A stretch of DNA of 64,000 bases from Pelagimonas sp. (GCA_025210345.1 JAOARX010000013.1:62001-126000); one strand, 5' to 3'; counted from the stretch's first letter, positions 54,894 to 64,000 are shown. The notes: generated by a model not told the origin, from the letters alone. Numbers and translations are program-made.

Positions 54894-55091
54894 CTAGCCC
54901 GCCAGCCGTTCAACGAAATTTTCTACGTCGGAGCGACGCCAAACGGTTTTCCCATCCCACTTAATCGGCTGTACGAAATTGCCAGCGCGCACCCGATTCC
55001 AAATCGTGTTTGGATGACAGCTCATTGCATTGGCGCAGTCCTGAACATTCCAAAGCAACTTTTCCGACAGGGGTGTCTTGTTCCGGTTCAC
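54894..55091 (-). CDS. AlpA/excisionase-like HTH protein
   Basis: 65 residues from GTG 55091, with GGAGGG 7 bp upstream. LLWNVQDCANAMSCHPNTIWNRVRAGNFVQPIKWDGKTVWRRSDVENFVERLAG is a winged-HTH of the AlpA/excisionase type. It lies just outside attR, so it belonged to another element once integrated at the same tRNA end. No integrase partner is left beside it. Confidence 0.7.
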   Translation of the reverse strand: MNRNKTPLSEKLLWNVQDCANAMSCHPNTIWNRVRAGNFVQPIKWDGKTVWRRSDVENFVERLAG

Positions 55092-55749
55092 GTCTGTTCC
55101 CTCCGAAAAAAGTAGAGCGTAAAAGCGAGAGCGGCGATCACGTAGAGAGCTTCTCTGGGGCGCTTCTGAAAGCCTACGAGGCCGGAACCACCACCCCAGT
55201 TCAGATATATTCTGACGAAGCGCTGACCACGGCGCACAGCGGGATTGCGAATGCATCCGGCGTGTTTGCCCCTGCCTATATGGCTGCGGGGGAGTACAAG
55301 TTTGACATGCTCGAACCCAGCACGCTTGAAAGCCTGCCGGGATAGACAGACGCTTTTGATCTGCCTTTCTTCTCGCGGCCAGAGCTTTGCGGCGCTGCAC
55401 GAATACCGCTTTGAAACGGTCCACCTTTTGGTTTTGAATGTCGCGCAGCTCTTGCAGGCGCTTGGCTGTCTGAGAGGCCGCTTTGGCATGAGCCTCCTGA
55501 ACCGATGGCAATTGCGCCGGATCGCCCAGCTTTTCACCCACAGCCCCGGCTTTTACACCAACCCAGCGCGAAATGGCATAGACTTCGCCTTGATAGGCCG
55601 GATCCGCTTGTCTGGAGTTGGCAAGCTCTGAAAAATCGCTGGAAACGACAATTCGCCTTGCACGATGGCCCCTGCGTGCATAGAAGAACCCAGATTTTGT
55701 ACAGGGACCGCATTGCGCAATCGCACGGTCCAAGCCGAAGAGGATAAAC
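55092..55749. other. Debris of phage-like genes between attR and tig
   Basis: No intact gene. On the plus strand 55160-55345 encodes GALLKAYEAGTTTPVQIYSD and ASGVFAPAYMAAGEYKFDML, an N-terminal tail-fibre-like segment cut at both ends. On the minus strand about 55346-55620 encodes a helical fragment (AHAKAASQTAKRLQELRDIQ, FKAVFVQRRKALAARRKADQ) of an unrecognised protein, also without proper ends. The tig promoter must lie in the last 100 bp. Confidence 0.5.
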
Positions 55750-57075
55750 ATGCAGGTCACCGAGACGCTGAACGAAGGCCTCAAGCGCGGCTATGCCATC
55801 ACCGTGACGGCTGCTGAGCTCGAAGCTAAGGTAAACGAAAAGCTGGTTGAGGCGCAGCCCGAAGTCGAAATGAAGGGGTTTCGCAAGGGTAAGGTGCCGA
55901 TGGCCCTGCTGAAAAAGCAGTTCGGCCAGCGCCTGATGGGCGAAGCCATGCAAGAAGCCATTGACGGTGCGATGAACAAGCACTTCGAGGATTCCGGTGA
56001 TCGTCCGGCGCTCCAGCCCGAGGTCAAGATGACCAATGAGGACTGGAAAGAGGGCGACGACGTGAATGTCGAAATGTCCTATGAGGCGCTTCCCGAGATC
56101 CCCGATGTGGATCTGAGCGGGGTCGAGCTGGAAAAGCTGGTTGTTAAAGCAGATGACGCATCGGTTGACGAAGCGCTTGAATCGCTTGCCGCAACTGCGC
56201 AGGATTTCGAAACCAAAGACGGTGCAGCCGAAGAGAAGGATCAGGTCGTGATCGACTTCCTTGGCAAAGTTGACGGCGAAGCCTTTGACGGTGGGGCAGC
56301 AGAAGACTATCCGCTGGTTCTGGGGTCGGGCTCGTTTATTCCAGGTTTCGAAGAGCAACTGACTGGCCTGAAAGCGGGTGACGAGAAAAACGTCGAAGTC
56401 AAATTCCCCGAAGAGTACGGTGCCGAGAACCTGGCCGGCAAAGACGCTGTGTTCGAATGCAAGGTCAAAGAGGTCAAAGCCCCCAAGGCGGCCGAGATCA
56501 ATGATGAACTGGCGCAGAAATTCGGTGCCGAAGATCTGGACGCGCTGAAAGGACAGATCCGCGAGCGCCTGGAAGCTGAATATGTCGGTGCCGCGCGTCA
56601 GGTGATGAAGCGTGGCATGCTGGACAAGCTGGATGAGCTGGTCTCGTTTGATCTGCCGCCCTCGCTTGTGACCGCAGAGGCGGATCAGATTGCGCACCAG
56701 CTGTGGCACGAAGAGAACCCGGATGTGGAAGGCCACGACCACGAGAAGATCGAACCGACCGACGAACACACCAAACTGGCTGAGCGCCGTGTACGTTTGG
56801 GTCTTTTGTTGGCTGAGGTTGGGCAAAAAGCCGAGGTCGAAGTCAGCGATGCTGAAATGACCCAGGCGATCATGAACCAAGCACGCCAATACCCTGGCCA
56901 AGAGCGTGAGTTCTTTGAATTTGTTCGTCAGAACGCCCAGATGCAGCAGCAACTGCGCGCGCCGCTGTTCGAAGACAAGGTGATCGATCACATCGCGGAT
57001 GGCGCCAAATTGACCGAGAAGGAAGTCTCGAAAGAAGAACTTCAGGCAGCTGTTGAAGCTTTGGACGAAGAATAA
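55750..57075 (+). CDS. tig: Trigger factor
   Basis: 441 residues. The N-terminal ribosome-binding domain has [17 protein letters not shown] (signature FRxGKxP) near residue 40; the FKBP-type prolyl isomerase domain spans about 160-245 ([37 protein letters not shown]), and the helical C-terminal chaperone arms follow. It meets nascent chains at the ribosome exit. Normal length. A strong terminator follows. clpP and clpX, often next to tig elsewhere, are not here. Confidence 0.96.
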   Translation: MQVTETLNEGLKRGYAITVTAAELEAKVNEKLVEAQPEVEMKGFRKGKVPMALLKKQFGQRLMGEAMQEAIDGAMNKHFEDSGDRPALQPEVKMTNEDWKEGDDVNVEMSYEALPEIPDVDLSGVELEKLVVKADDASVDEALESLAATAQDFETKDGAAEEKDQVVIDFLGKVDGEAFDGGAAEDYPLVLGSGSFIPGFEEQLTGLKAGDEKNVEVKFPEEYGAENLAGKDAVFECKVKEVKAPKAAEINDELAQKFGAEDLDALKGQIRERLEAEYVGAARQVMKRGMLDKLDELVSFDLPPSLVTAEADQIAHQLWHEENPDVEGHDHEKIEPTDEHTKLAERRVRLGLLLAEVGQKAEVEVSDAEMTQAIMNQARQYPGQEREFFEFVRQNAQMQQQLRAPLFEDKVIDHIADGAKLTEKEVSKEELQAAVEALDEE

Positions 57076-57096
57076 GTCTCAGTTCTATATACGAAA

Positions 57097-57126
57097 CGAA
57101 AAGCCACCCATTGGGTGGCTTTTTTA
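57097..57126 (+). terminator. Rho-independent terminator of tig
   Basis: AAAAGCCACCCA-TT-GGGTGGCTTTTTT, a perfect hairpin flanked by A and T runs, 22 bp after the tig stop. Confidence 0.92.
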
Positions 57127-57219
57127 CAATGGGGCGCAGGATTTCGCCCGTCGGTCTGCGTTGGGCATGGCCATGGATGAAACCTCATAGGAAACCAGAC
57201 TCCAGCGACATCCCTGGGG

Positions 57220-57560
57220 GAATGGCAGCGCTTGAGAAAGTGAAGACCAGGCAGGAAGCCCACGGTGAGATCGAGAGCCACTATCCTGGTTATCTTGGTC
57301 CCTACTATGTTGGCACAATGAAGGGCTTGGGGCGCATCTATCAGTAGACCGTCGTCGATACCTACGCCTGCATGGCCATTTGCAAGCTCTACACCGAGAA
57401 GACCGCGAACACGGCGGCGACCTGTTAACGACCGCGTGATCCCCTTCTTTGCCGAGCACAAGGTCGGCCTGTTGCGCGCCCTCACAGATCCGGGCACGAA
57501 ATATTGCGGTAAACCCGTTCTCAGCGTCGAAAGCAGAGGTGATCGTCAGATCAAGTCTGA
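57220..57560 (+). pseudogene. IS481-type transposase relic
   Basis: A decayed DDE transposase. YVGTMKGLGRIYQ, followed in shifted frames after stop codons by TVVDTY and KLYTEKT, and then by a segment with DPGTKYCGKP-like reading, corresponds to the IS481-family core (usual form YYVGTMKGVGRIYQQTFIDTY). Stops and frame changes run through it and no terminal inverted repeats were seen. About 110 codons remain of some 330. It separates tig from the methyl-accepting protein gene. Confidence 0.7.
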
Positions 57561-57576
57561 AGTTTTACACCTAAGC

Positions 57577-58941
57577 CTAGCTTGCTTGCGACAGGTTGAA
57601 TTCCCCAGAGGGGTGTTCGACCCAGTTGGTCTCATCCATGTCGAATTTGAAAATGCTGACTTCTTCGGTAAGCGCTTCGGAATCGGAGGTTAGAGATTTG
57701 CTGTGTTCCGTGGTTTCCATGACCATGGACGCGTTTGATTGCGTAACCTTGTCTAGTTCCGCGATGGCGGTGTTGATTTCCGTGAGGGTCGAGGACTGTT
57801 CTGAAAGTGAATGCGCGACATCGCGGATGCTTTCAGAGATGGTTCCGACTCCATCGAAAATCTTGCTGAGTTCTTCGCTGGCGCGCCCGACAAGATTGAC
57901 ACCATTCGAAACATGATCCGAGCTTTCCGAGATCAGTTTCTTGATTTCCTTGGCGCTATCTGCGGTGCGCTGCGCCAGCGATCGGACTTCGGACGCTACG
58001 ACGGAAAAGCCGCGCCCCGCTTCGCCTGCACGCGCGGCCTCGACGCCAGCATTCAGCGAGAGCAGGTTGGTCTGGAAGGCAATGTCGTCGATCACCGTGA
58101 TGATTTGCGAGATCTCGCCCGAGGATGATTCAATCTTATCCATGGCGTTGATGACGTCGTCCACCACTTTGCCGCTGTCATGGGCCGCAGAGCGTGTATT
58201 GGCGGCTGTCTCATCCACCAGCTTGGCGTTTTCGGCCGCCATGTTGGCATTGGATGTCAGTTCTTCGATGGCGGCAGCCGTTTGTTCAAGTGTTGCGGCC
58301 TGGGTTTCCGTGCGAGCAGACAATTGTTGTGCCGAACCGGAAATCCGGTCTCCGGTGCTGTGGATTTGCTCGGTGACCGTAGAGACCTTGCCGATCAGGG
58401 TGCAGAGTTGCGAGGTCGCGTTGTTATACGCTTCCACCAATTTCTGGATGTCGACCAGGTCGCAGTTTGCAACGCGGTGGTTCAACTCACCTTGAGCCAG
58501 CGCATCAAGACCCTCCGCAAGGTTGTGCATGGCCTCTTTGCGCGACGTGATGTCAGACGCAACTTTGACCACATTGACCAGTTCTCCGCTGTCGTCAAAT
58601 ACTGGCCCATAGGTCGCTTGGATCCAAATTACGGTCCCATCTTTGCGTACCCTTGGAAACTGTTCCGAATAGAGCTGCCCCTCTGCCAGATCAGCCCACA
58701 TTTGTTTGTACGAGTCGGTCTCACGGTAGGTGTGATAGACAAACATCGAATGATGCTGCCCCTTGATTTCATCAAGCGTATACCCAAGCGCATCTAGAAA
58801 GTTCTGGTTGGCGTCCAGGATCGTCCCATCCGGTTCGAACATGATAACTGCGAAGGATTTTTGCAAAAGTTGAAGTGCCGCGGCATTGATATCAGGCTTC
58901 TGGGTCGGCGCGTCGGGTTGGTGGCGGCGGAACAAGGGCAT
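57577..58941 (-). CDS. PAS domain methyl-accepting chemotaxis protein, soluble
   Basis: 454 residues without membrane helices. One PAS domain at about residues 25-140 ([33 protein letters not shown], ending in a PAC motif [12 protein letters not shown]), then a HAMP-like linker and a signalling domain whose tip [59 protein letters not shown] is highly conserved. It probably senses a redox or small-molecule state in the cytoplasm and reports to CheA. No che genes are adjacent. Confidence 0.92.
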   Translation of the reverse strand: MPLFRRHQPDAPTQKPDINAAALQLLQKSFAVIMFEPDGTILDANQNFLDALGYTLDEIKGQHHSMFVYHTYRETDSYKQMWADLAEGQLYSEQFPRVRKDGTVIWIQATYGPVFDDSGELVNVVKVASDITSRKEAMHNLAEGLDALAQGELNHRVANCDLVDIQKLVEAYNNATSQLCTLIGKVSTVTEQIHSTGDRISGSAQQLSARTETQAATLEQTAAAIEELTSNANMAAENAKLVDETAANTRSAAHDSGKVVDDVINAMDKIESSSGEISQIITVIDDIAFQTNLLSLNAGVEAARAGEAGRGFSVVASEVRSLAQRTADSAKEIKKLISESSDHVSNGVNLVGRASEELSKIFDGVGTISESIRDVAHSLSEQSSTLTEINTAIAELDKVTQSNASMVMETTEHSKSLTSDSEALTEEVSIFKFDMDETNWVEHPSGEFNLSQAS

Positions 58942-59038
58942 CGGGCACTCCGAAAGATGGTCGTTGATGTGCCTTAACCTAAGCGGAGTTTCTAACCAGA
59001 AACCTAACCAAAGCCGCTCCTTTACAATTTGAAACAGA

Positions 59039-59070
59039 AAACCCCGCGACAGGGGCCTGTCGCGGGGTCA
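59039..59070 (-). terminator. Rho-independent terminator of the rpsF-rpsR-rplI operon
   Basis: A perfect hairpin with arms CCCCGCGACAGG and CCTGTCGCGGGG; on the minus strand it is followed by TTTTC, 24 bp after the rplI stop. Confidence 0.9.
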
Positions 59071-59093
59071 GATCATTTTGGAAACAGAAGATA

Positions 59094-59705
59094 TTACTCT
59101 TCGTCGCCTTCCGCGGCTTCGGCCACGGGGCCTTCGTCGTCTTCGTTGCCTGCGGCACCGATTTCGTCAAACAGCTGCGACACTTCGAATTCAGCCTGGG
59201 CCTCTTCTTCGGCAGCCAGTTCCTGGATCGATTTGCCCGATGCCTGAAGCTCGGCCTCTTCGGGCGAACGTGCGACGTTCAGCTCAATTGCGGCGGTCAC
59301 TTCGGGGTGCAGAACGACGTCAACGGTGTGAACGCCCAGCTCTTTGATCGGGGCGCGAACCACGACCTGCTTGCGATCAACCGAAAAGCCCTCTTCGGTG
59401 GCGGCTTCGGCTGCGTCACGCGGGGTGACCGAACCGTACAGGTTGCCGCCGTCCGAAGCCGAACGGATGATGATGAACTGCTGGCCGTCCAGCTTTTCAG
59501 CCAGCGCTTCAGCTTCTTGTTTGGTTTCCAGGTTGCGCGCTTCGAGCTGCGCTTTCTGGGCTTCAAAATGCGCGACGTTCTCTTTCGAGGCGGTCAGCGC
59601 CTTGCCCTGACGCAGCAGAAAGTTACGTGCGTAACCTGCTTTTACGTCAACGACATCGCCCATTTGGCCCAGTTTGGCCACACGTTCCAGAAGGATAACT
59701 TGCAT
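59094..59705 (-). CDS. rplI: 50S ribosomal protein L9 with acidic C-terminal extension
   Basis: 203 residues, longer than the usual 150. [36 protein letters not shown] is the rRNA-binding N-terminal domain; a connecting helix and the C-terminal domain follow to about residue 160. The extra 40 residues are very acidic ([18 protein letters not shown], ending in EGDEE), a form known from Rhodobacteraceae. Last gene of rpsF-rpsR-rplI. Confidence 0.95.
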   Translation of the reverse strand: MQVILLERVAKLGQMGDVVDVKAGYARNFLLRQGKALTASKENVAHFEAQKAQLEARNLETKQEAEALAEKLDGQQFIIIRSASDGGNLYGSVTPRDAAEAATEEGFSVDRKQVVVRAPIKELGVHTVDVVLHPEVTAAIELNVARSPEEAELQASGKSIQELAAEEEAQAEFEVSQLFDEIGAAGNEDDEGPVAEAAEGDEE

Positions 59706-59717
59706 GTCAGTCTCTCC

Positions 59718-59945
59718 TTATTTCACGGCGTAGGGCAGCAGAGCGAGAAAGCGGGCGCGCTTGATAGCACGGGCCAGTTCACGCTGCTTTTTCGCCGAAA
59801 CGGCGGTGATACGGCTGGGGACGATCTTGCCACGCTCAGAGATGTAGCGCTGCAGAAGGCGGGTGTCCTTGTAGTCGATTTTGGGTGCATTGTCGCCCGA
59901 GAAGGGGCAGACTTTGCGGCGGCGGAAAAACGGTTTTGCAGCCAT
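59718..59945 (-). CDS. rpsR: 30S ribosomal protein S18
   Basis: 75 residues from ATG 59945: [75 protein letters not shown]. All conserved bS18 segments are present. It binds S6 in the small subunit. Twelve bp before rplI, 22 bp after rpsF. Confidence 0.97.
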   Translation of the reverse strand: MAAKPFFRRRKVCPFSGDNAPKIDYKDTRLLQRYISERGKIVPSRITAVSAKKQRELARAIKRARFLALLPYAVK

Positions 59946-59967
59946 TGGTAATGTCCTCTTCTTGGGG

Positions 59968-60327
59968 TTAGTCGCGACGACGTTCGCGGCGCTCGCCACG
60001 ATCATCTTTTTTCTGCATCTGAACCGAGGGGCCTTCTTCGTGTGCGTCGACCTTGATGGTCAGCACGCGCATGACGTCATCATGGATGCGCATCAGGCGT
60101 TCCATTTCCTGCACAGCTGCCGACGGGGCGTCGGATTTCAGCATGGCGTAATGGCCCTTGCGGTTTTTGTTGATCTTGTAGGCCATGGTCTTCACGCCCC
60201 AGTACTCGGATTCGACAACTTTGCCGCCGTTGTCCGCAAGTACGGTTGAGAAGTGTTCGACCAGGCTTTCGGCCTGCGCGTTGGACAAGTCCTGACGCGA
60301 GATAAAGACGTGCTCATACTGAGGCAT
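59968..60327 (-). CDS. rpsF: 30S ribosomal protein S6
   Basis: 119 residues from ATG 60327: [48 protein letters not shown] and a basic, arginine-rich tail [14 protein letters not shown]. Normal bS6. First gene of the operon; the frame is open upstream but not coding. An S6:S18 binding hairpin in the leader was not identified. Confidence 0.97.
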   Translation of the reverse strand: MPQYEHVFISRQDLSNAQAESLVEHFSTVLADNGGKVVESEYWGVKTMAYKINKNRKGHYAMLKSDAPSAAVQEMERLMRIHDDVMRVLTIKVDAHEEGPSVQMQKKDDRGERRERRRD

Positions 60328-60643
60328 GAGTGCTCCATTTCTATCAAGGCGCATTTCATAGGGTCGGTCTATCTCTTCCGCACCGGACCCACGAGAGACT
60401 GCGCGATTCATCAAAGATGTCGCGGAAGATGCGCGCGGTATACACGCTCTGACGTGCAACGCAAGGGGGCGGGGCGGTTGCGCGGGCATGAAAGTGCCCG
60501 GGATAGGCAGTTTGAAAGACCTTCGCCTTTTTGCTTGGATTTCGTCCTGACAATTCCCTGCGACTGCCTAAAACTTGTCTTGATTTGCATCGAGTCTGTG
60601 ACGGCCCACCCGCGGCACCCAAGCCACATCGGAGTCCGTCCTC
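60328..60643. other. Divergent intergenic region between rpsF and the DMGH-repeat gene
   Basis: About 315 bp without a convincing gene; open frames here have shadow character. It must hold the rpsF operon promoter (leftwards) and that of the small membrane protein (rightwards). Confidence 0.45.
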
Positions 60644-61012
60644 ATGTCTGCCAATTTGCTGCCCGCCCTTGTGACTGCCCCAGAGCAGGTTTCTACCAAC
60701 GCCGCCGCCGCGCATCTGCAAAGCGGGCATCGTTCGGGGCATCCGTCCGGGGATGCGGTCAGGCTTGGCGGGTTTGTGCTTCGATTTGCGCTTATGCTGG
60801 TCGGAGCGAGCATGGTTCTGGCGGCTTTTGGTCTATGGCTGGTGCCCACGACGCAAGCGGACCCTGGGATGATGCTGATGAAACTGGGGGTGTCGCTGTT
60901 CTTGTTGCTTGCCGGTTTGTGCCTATTGGTGATCGGGCGCGACATGGGCCACTGCGATATGGGCCACCGCGACATGGGCCAACACGACATGGGCCAATCG
61001 CGACACAGGTAA
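60644..61012 (+). CDS. Small membrane protein with C-terminal DMGH repeats
   Basis: 122 residues, GGAGT upstream of ATG 60644. Two membrane helices (LGGFVLRFALMLVGASMVLAAFGLWLV and LMKLGVSLFLLLAGLCLLVIG) follow a histidine-containing N-terminus. The tail has four copies of a five-residue unit (RDMGH, CDMGH, RDMGQ, HDMGQ), encoded by 15-bp tandem repeats at about 60938-61000. Met, His and Cys in the tail could bind copper or similar metals. No family recognised. Confidence 0.65.
   Translation: MSANLLPALVTAPEQVSTNAAAAHLQSGHRSGHPSGDAVRLGGFVLRFALMLVGASMVLAAFGLWLVPTTQADPGMMLMKLGVSLFLLLAGLCLLVIGRDMGHCDMGHRDMGQHDMGQSRHR
60938..61000 (+). repeat. 15-bp tandem repeat, four copies
   Basis: Units of the type CGCGACATGGGCCAC repeat four times with small changes, in frame, coding for the DMGH/DMGQ tail. 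Likely to vary in copy number between strains. Confidence 0.8.
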
Positions 61013-61187
61013 CCGGCCGTGCGATCCCACGGCCCTCCCACGGCCCTCACGCGGATGTGATTGTTGGCACGCGCACAGAACCTGTGAAATCATACTCAAT
61101 TGTGCAAACGCGCGACGCAAGCGAGGTATCGGAGTATCCAAACCCAGACACTGTGGTCTTCCACCGTGCTACTCATAGGACACCGAT

Positions 61188-61769
61188 ATGAAACAGTTTG
61201 CCCTTGCCGCAGCATTCGCCGCCGCGACCTTTGCCCCCATGTCAGCCTTTGCCGATACAGAAACCTATGTGCTTGATGCCAGCCACAGCCAGATTGTCTT
61301 TAGCTATAACCACCTTGGCTATTCGACCACCTACGGTATGTTTTCCGGTTTCGAAGGCGAGATCCAGTTCGATCAGGCCGACCCCGCGGCCTCTTCCGTT
61401 ACGGTCTCTTTTCCCGTGCGCAGCATGCTGACCGGGTGGGAAGAGCGTTTCGCCCACTTCATGGCGCCCGATTTCTTTGACGCCGCAGACGACGAGATGG
61501 TCAGCTTTGCCTCGACCTATATCGAGGTGACCGGGAACAAGACCGCCAAGATCACCGGCGACCTCACGCTGAACGGTGTCACCAAACCCGTGGTTCTGGA
61601 TGCGACGTTGAACCAGACCGGGGATCATCCCATGGCGGGAAAACCCTGGGCCGGATTTGATGCCACGGCGACTGTGCTGCGCTCGGACTTCAATCTTGGC
61701 AAGTTCGCCCCCTATGTCAGCGATGAAGTCCAGCTGATGATTTCGATCGAGGCTTCCAAGGCCAACTGA
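61188..61769 (+). CDS. YceI family periplasmic protein
   Basis: 193 residues with signal peptide MKQFALAAAFAAATFAPMSAFA. YVLDASHSQIVFSYNHLGYSTTYGMFSGFEGEI and LTLNGVTKPVVLDATLNQ are typical of the lipocalin-like YceI fold that binds isoprenoid chains such as octaprenyl phosphate or ubiquinone. A second YceI domain occurs fused to cytochrome b561 in the next gene on the other strand. A terminator follows. Confidence 0.92.
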   Translation: MKQFALAAAFAAATFAPMSAFADTETYVLDASHSQIVFSYNHLGYSTTYGMFSGFEGEIQFDQADPAASSVTVSFPVRSMLTGWEERFAHFMAPDFFDAADDEMVSFASTYIEVTGNKTAKITGDLTLNGVTKPVVLDATLNQTGDHPMAGKPWAGFDATATVLRSDFNLGKFAPYVSDEVQLMISIEASKAN

Positions 61770-61809
61770 CGCCGGGCCATTACGGCCTGTGTTGCACGCA
61801 CCGATCACA

Positions 61810-61840
61810 GCCCTCTGGTTTCCAGCCAGAGGGTTTTTCT
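61810..61840 (+). terminator. Rho-independent terminator of the YceI gene
   Basis: CCCTCTGG and CCAGAGGG arms around TTTCCAG, followed by TTTTT. Confidence 0.88.
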
Positions 61841-62091
61841 GTGCCAGCGGTCGATTTTCCCGGCGCGGCCAGCGTCCGATCGGCCAACCAAAGGGCCTTG
61901 CGACCGGCAACCAGCAACCCAAGGCTGCGATCAACGACGACCACGAAAACGCGGCCTAGGGTTAGGGTCCGGAAAGCAGGGCGCCATGGCCTGTCCGTCC
62001 GGCAGGCGCAAAGCCAATAAACACCCGCGACCAGCAGACGACCGGCGCGGGTGTTCGAGAGCGGCAGGGGGCGCACTGCTGGGGGCGCGGG
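61841..62091. other. Intergenic region between converging YceI and b561-YceI genes
   Basis: About 250 bp after the YceI terminator. Open frames on both strands are short and arginine/proline-rich with no family resemblance. Nothing recognisable. Confidence 0.5.
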
Positions 62092-63312
62092 TTAGTTCTG
62101 CACCCGCTGCGCTGTCAGGGCGACCGGAACCACCACCTCAAACCCTAGCTGGCCCTCATCCGTCATGGCATCGCCAATGCCGAACAAACGCCGATCAAGG
62201 GTCACGTTTCCCTGCATCTTGGCTGTATCCCCAGAGAGCGTCAGGACAAAGGGCAGGCTGACCGGCACTTCGACATCGCGCAGGCGCAGCGTGCCCTGCG
62301 CCTCATACCGATCCCCAAGGGCGTGAATATCCGCGACAAACACGGCTTGGGGGAATTGGCTGACGGCAAGGTAGTCCGCGCCCTTGGCCTGTTCGGTGAC
62401 GCTCCCCAAACGCAAGGACCGCGTGTCGACACGCACCTCGACCGCACCTTTGATCCCGTCACCGGGGCTGTCCTCAAAGGTGATCTGGGCATGCCATTGG
62501 GCAAATTCACCGCTCACCGTTTGACCAAACTGTTGAACTGACAGGCCAAGCGACCCATCGCGGACCACCCAATTGCCCTGTGCGGCAGCAGGCGCAGGCG
62601 TCTGGACGCCACCCAAGGGGATTTTTGAGCTGGGCGTGGGGGCGGGGGCCTGTGACAGCGTCACGGCAAGCGCGGCGGACCAGATCGCCACTGCAATCCC
62701 CTTTGCAACCCATGGGCTTGATGCGGGGTGACCAGCCTTTTGCGGTAAGGCCGCGATCCCGCGTGTCATCCGCCGCAGCGTGTCATCACGGTCGATCACA
62801 TGATGCTTCAAGGCCCCGGCGATATGCAGCAGCAAAGACACGCCCAAAAGCTTGACAAATACCCCGTGCAGCGCCCCGGCGGTCTCGGACAGGCCGAGGT
62901 CCTTGGGAACAAACGGCAGGCTCTGCCCAATCCCCCAGATCGGGGCAAACCCCTGGCTCGCCGCGTGATGGACCCAGCCGGTCAGGGGAACAGCGACCAA
63001 TGACACATATAGCAACAGGTGCACCACGGATGCTGCCAGCGTTTCCAGCCGACGCGCAGGATGAAGCGGCTGCGGATGCACCTGGCTCAGGGTCCAGCCG
63101 ATGCGGACAACCGCCAACCCCAAAACCACAACCCCAAGGGTTTTATGGGCCGAAAACAACTGCGCCTTCCTTGCCAGCTGCTCTGCGGTGTCAAACGGGG
63201 CGTCATGGGCAATTTTACCCAAGGGGAACATTGCAAGTATGGCGATCGCCATGCTCCAATGCAGCAACCGCGAAAGGCTGCCGTAACGATTGGATGAATT
63301 GGTCAGGGGCAT
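62092..63312 (-). CDS. Cytochrome b561-YceI fusion protein
   Basis: 406 residues from ATG 63312 (GAGGAT upstream). The first 190 residues are a four-helix cytochrome b561 with haem-ligand histidines in SRLLHWSMAIAI, FSAHKTLGVVVL, GALHGVFVKLL and LLLHIAGALKHHVIDRD. After a linker and a fifth helix (about 205-225) the last 170 residues form a periplasmic YceI domain (GSLGLSVQQFGQTVSGEFAQWHAQITFE, RRLFGIGDAMTDEGQLGFEV). It may take electrons from or to a quinone held by the YceI domain. Confidence 0.9.
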   Translation of the reverse strand: MPLTNSSNRYGSLSRLLHWSMAIAILAMFPLGKIAHDAPFDTAEQLARKAQLFSAHKTLGVVVLGLAVVRIGWTLSQVHPQPLHPARRLETLAASVVHLLLYVSLVAVPLTGWVHHAASQGFAPIWGIGQSLPFVPKDLGLSETAGALHGVFVKLLGVSLLLHIAGALKHHVIDRDDTLRRMTRGIAALPQKAGHPASSPWVAKGIAVAIWSAALAVTLSQAPAPTPSSKIPLGGVQTPAPAAAQGNWVVRDGSLGLSVQQFGQTVSGEFAQWHAQITFEDSPGDGIKGAVEVRVDTRSLRLGSVTEQAKGADYLAVSQFPQAVFVADIHALGDRYEAQGTLRLRDVEVPVSLPFVLTLSGDTAKMQGNVTLDRRLFGIGDAMTDEGQLGFEVVVPVALTAQRVQN

Positions 63313-63694
63313 CTGAATATCCTCGCTGGGGCCCTGTGGCGCGTGGTCGATGACACCTCTGCTATCAGCTTGCTGCGCGCAGACAATCTTCACCGCCGCA
63401 CACAAAGGGTGCGCGGAACCGCACCTTGGCGGCAAACCGGTTCATGAGCACCGCTCAGCCCGCAGGCCCAGCCCACATCCCGCACACATTTGGCCGCACA
63501 CATCCGACCGAACACATCCGGGGTGGCGCGGCTTTGTGCAATTTCTTGAGCCGAGCATGGAAAACCAAAGTCTCTGACCCCGGCTTGCCTCTGAAACGGG
63601 TCCGGCAGCGGGCAATCCCCTGCAAGACGTTGCGGAAACGGTCTTGGCGGGGTAAGGGCTTATAAACCAATGAACAGACTTGCGAGGAGTGGCC
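63313..63694. other. Divergent promoter region between b561-YceI and fabD
   Basis: About 380 bp with no convincing gene. Near 63480 the short motif ACACATCCG recurs with small changes. A GAGGAG ribosome site stands before fabD. No operator recognised. Confidence 0.45.
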
Positions 63695-64000
63695 ATGACC
63701 CGTGCATTCATTTTCCCCGGACAGGGGGCTCAGATCATCGGGATGGGGCGCGATCTGGCCGAAGCCTACCCGGCGGCCAAAGCGGTGTTCGACGAAGTCG
63801 ACGACGCGCTGGGTGAAAAGCTCTCTACCCTGATCTGGGAAGGCGACATTGCCGATCTGACCCTTACCGCCAATGCCCAGCCCGCGCTGATGGCCACATC
63901 CATTGCCGCGATGCGTGCGCTTGAGGCCGAAGGTCTCAAGATTACCGACGCGGCCTATGTTGCGGGGCATTCGCTGGGGGAATATTCCGCCCTGACCGCG
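63695..64000 (+). CDS. fabD: Malonyl CoA-acyl carrier protein transacylase, 5' part
   Basis: 102 codons, cut by the window end; ATG 63695 has GAGGAG 6 bp upstream. MTRAFIFPGQGAQIIGMGRDLAE is the standard beginning, and GHSLGEYSALTA holds the active-site serine (Ser93 here). It loads malonate from CoA onto acyl carrier protein for fatty acid synthesis. fabG and acpP may follow outside the window. Confidence 0.95.
   Translation, partial: MTRAFIFPGQGAQIIGMGRDLAEAYPAAKAVFDEVDDALGEKLSTLIWEGDIADLTLTANAQPALMATSIAAMRALEAEGLKITDAAYVAGHSLGEYSALTA

Noticed and set aside
61780..62076. Minus-strand gene between the YceI genes
   Set aside because: Arg/Leu-rich frame across a terminator with no start signal or family resemblance.

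Overview
The window looks like a chromosomal segment of a marine alphaproteobacterium of the Roseobacter group (Rhodobacteraceae). The indicators are a DMSP lyase of the DddP type, a complete heterotetrameric sarcosine oxidase cluster, proton-translocating transhydrogenase, BioY behind a BioR-like box, many small Rhodobacteraceae-type conserved proteins, and high GC with GTG/TTG starts. This is inferred from protein family content; no rRNA is present.

Left part (1-43.9 kb), core and metabolic genes: a TauE/SafE permease (cut by the window edge), an RTX-repeat protein, DUF1289-ruvX-ccmI on the minus strand, soxB-soxD-soxA-soxG for sarcosine (glycine betaine) demethylation, sodB, two EamA/RarD permeases, a LOG-type phosphoribohydrolase, a LysM protein, an ATM1-type ABC exporter, a class I amidotransferase, a molybdenum hydroxylase pair divergent from a TetR regulator, a metallo-beta-lactamase-fold/rhodanese/methyltransferase group, pntA-pntB, bioY, an alpha/beta-hydrolase-OsmC fusion, an EEP-NUDIX pair, dddP beside a heme N-demethylase-like protein, a murein transglycosylase, a permuted papain-like lipoprotein, glnB-glnA, and the bifunctional NAD(P)HX repair enzyme. 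GC-rich double-hairpin repeats are scattered through the region; one lies in frame inside the NAD(P)HX repair gene.

Middle (43.9-54.8 kb), integrated element: tRNA-Leu(TAG) is the attachment site, and its last 55 bp are repeated exactly at 54786-54840. The 10.9 kb between holds a truncated tyrosine integrase, a leftward operon, a lipoprotein, an XRE repressor facing a Cro-like gene, a short early operon, a remnant tail protein, a 749-residue tail-fibre-like SGNH hydrolase, a lysis cassette (holin-like protein, small lipoprotein, amidase, overlapping spanins), and at the right end a two-gene operon of a small very acidic protein and an Aca2/YdiL-like HTH protein. There is no terminase, portal, capsid or tape measure, so it is a prophage with a large internal deletion. 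Two operator families were read directly: GTACAT-N5-ATGTAC, which exactly fills promoter spacers of the immunity region, and GTTCCG-N4-CGGAAC, which sits in the 17-bp spacer of the right-end operon. The latter layout is that of anti-CRISPR/Aca operons and is the most interesting candidate here.

Right part (54.8-64 kb): debris of another phage-like element, trigger factor (tig), an IS481-type transposase relic, a PAS-methyl-accepting protein, rpsF-rpsR-rplI, a small membrane protein with DMGH repeats, YceI, a cytochrome b561-YceI fusion, and the start of fabD cut by the window end.
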